Assembly (NCBI GenBank): GCA_964577195.1
Contig: CAZNYF010000021.1
Coordinates: forward strand, 1 to 23,418
Source of the DNA: HyVt-560 sp964577195
GTDB taxonomy: Bacteria > Pseudomonadota > Gammaproteobacteria > UWMA-0217
Length of the DNA: 23,418 nucleotides
Reading direction: 5' to 3'
Under the pieces are notes generated by a model. It worked only from the letters and a program-made list of their open reading frames with translations. It did not search any database and was not told the origin of the DNA. Below, one piece after another: positions 23,256-23,418 of the stretch. How positions within the stretch are numbered: position 1 is the stretch's first letter; each line of letters starts with the position of its first letter. The position numbers and the translations under genes were made by a program.

Positions 23256-23418
23256 CTAAGGGCAACTCTAAAATATCAGCACTGTCCTGAACGGCACTTA
23301 TTTAAGTGTAAGTAACTGAAAATATTAAAGAAGGTTGGAGAGACGGTAAATTAATTGAATCAAACCCAAGAACGGCTTCCTCTGCTAAACGCAATCACTT
23401 TCTGCTTGCTCTGATATC
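23256..23418. mobile_element. Probable end of a second element with similar terminal repeat (cut by window edge)
   Basis: TAAGGGCAACTCTAAAATA (23256-23274) resembles the ends of the element at 9365-9729, differing in a few bases and one A of the A-run. The sequence to the right holds no clear gene before the window ends, so it may be the left end of an insertion sequence or another MITE. Only one end is visible, which limits certainty. Confidence 0.4.

Noticed and set aside
1..23418. A CRISPR array or phage region
   Set aside because: No regularly spaced direct repeats with spacers and no phage structural genes.

Overview
The window looks like a chromosomal contig from a Gammaproteobacterium, probably a marine or aquatic one with a sulfur-oxidising ancestry. 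The basis is the gene set: UvrD, two-domain MazG, a YheT-type hydrolase, a GlsB/YeaQ-type membrane protein, a two-domain cytochrome c5-type protein, a DUF481 outer membrane protein, tRNA-Arg(CCG) with an encoded CCA end, a Gly/Asn/Tyr-rich exported protein resembling sulfur globule proteins, and a decayed piece of form I RuBisCO large subunit. The genus cannot be read from the sequence. A run of exactly 100 N (7049-7148) marks a scaffold join.

Layout. 1-2.95 kb: the tail of a Doc/Fic-type toxin, facing terminators, a large exported protein built of ~99-residue repeats, and a ParD-type antitoxin with no visible toxin. 2.95-3.85 kb: a 900-base stretch without genes. 3.85-6.1 kb: the membrane-anchored diheme cytochrome, then a divergent pair of glsB-like and unknown coiled-coil/polyproline genes, then tRNA-Arg. 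6.1-9.0 kb: DUF481 protein, the gap, the sulfur-globule-like protein and two small conserved-looking unknowns. 9.0-9.73 kb: a cbbL (RuBisCO) relic and a ~365-base MITE-like element with terminal inverted repeats. 9.73-14.85 kb: uvrD, whose stop codon lies on the edge of that element, and a secreted heparinase II/III-family protein. 15.0-16.5 kb: two tandem spondin-domain proteins, one exported and one a lipoprotein. 16.6-18.8 kb: a glycerate 2-kinase and a YheT-family hydrolase. 19.06-20.65 kb: a lipoprotein with four CHRD domains. 20.98-23.19 kb: an unknown lipoprotein overlapping mazG tail to tail. The end of the window holds what looks like one end of another element with a similar terminal repeat.

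How the genes relate. Most of the accessory content is exported: the repeat protein, heparinase-like enzyme, spondin pair, CHRD lipoprotein, Gly-rich protein, DUF481 barrel and unknown lipoprotein. The window therefore reads as a cell-surface or extracellular-matrix region interspersed with housekeeping genes (uvrD, mazG, tRNA). The two most distinctive signals are the RuBisCO relic about 1.1 kb from a sulfur-globule-like gene, which suggests lost autotrophy at this site, and the inverted-repeat element that appears to have supplied the uvrD stop codon.
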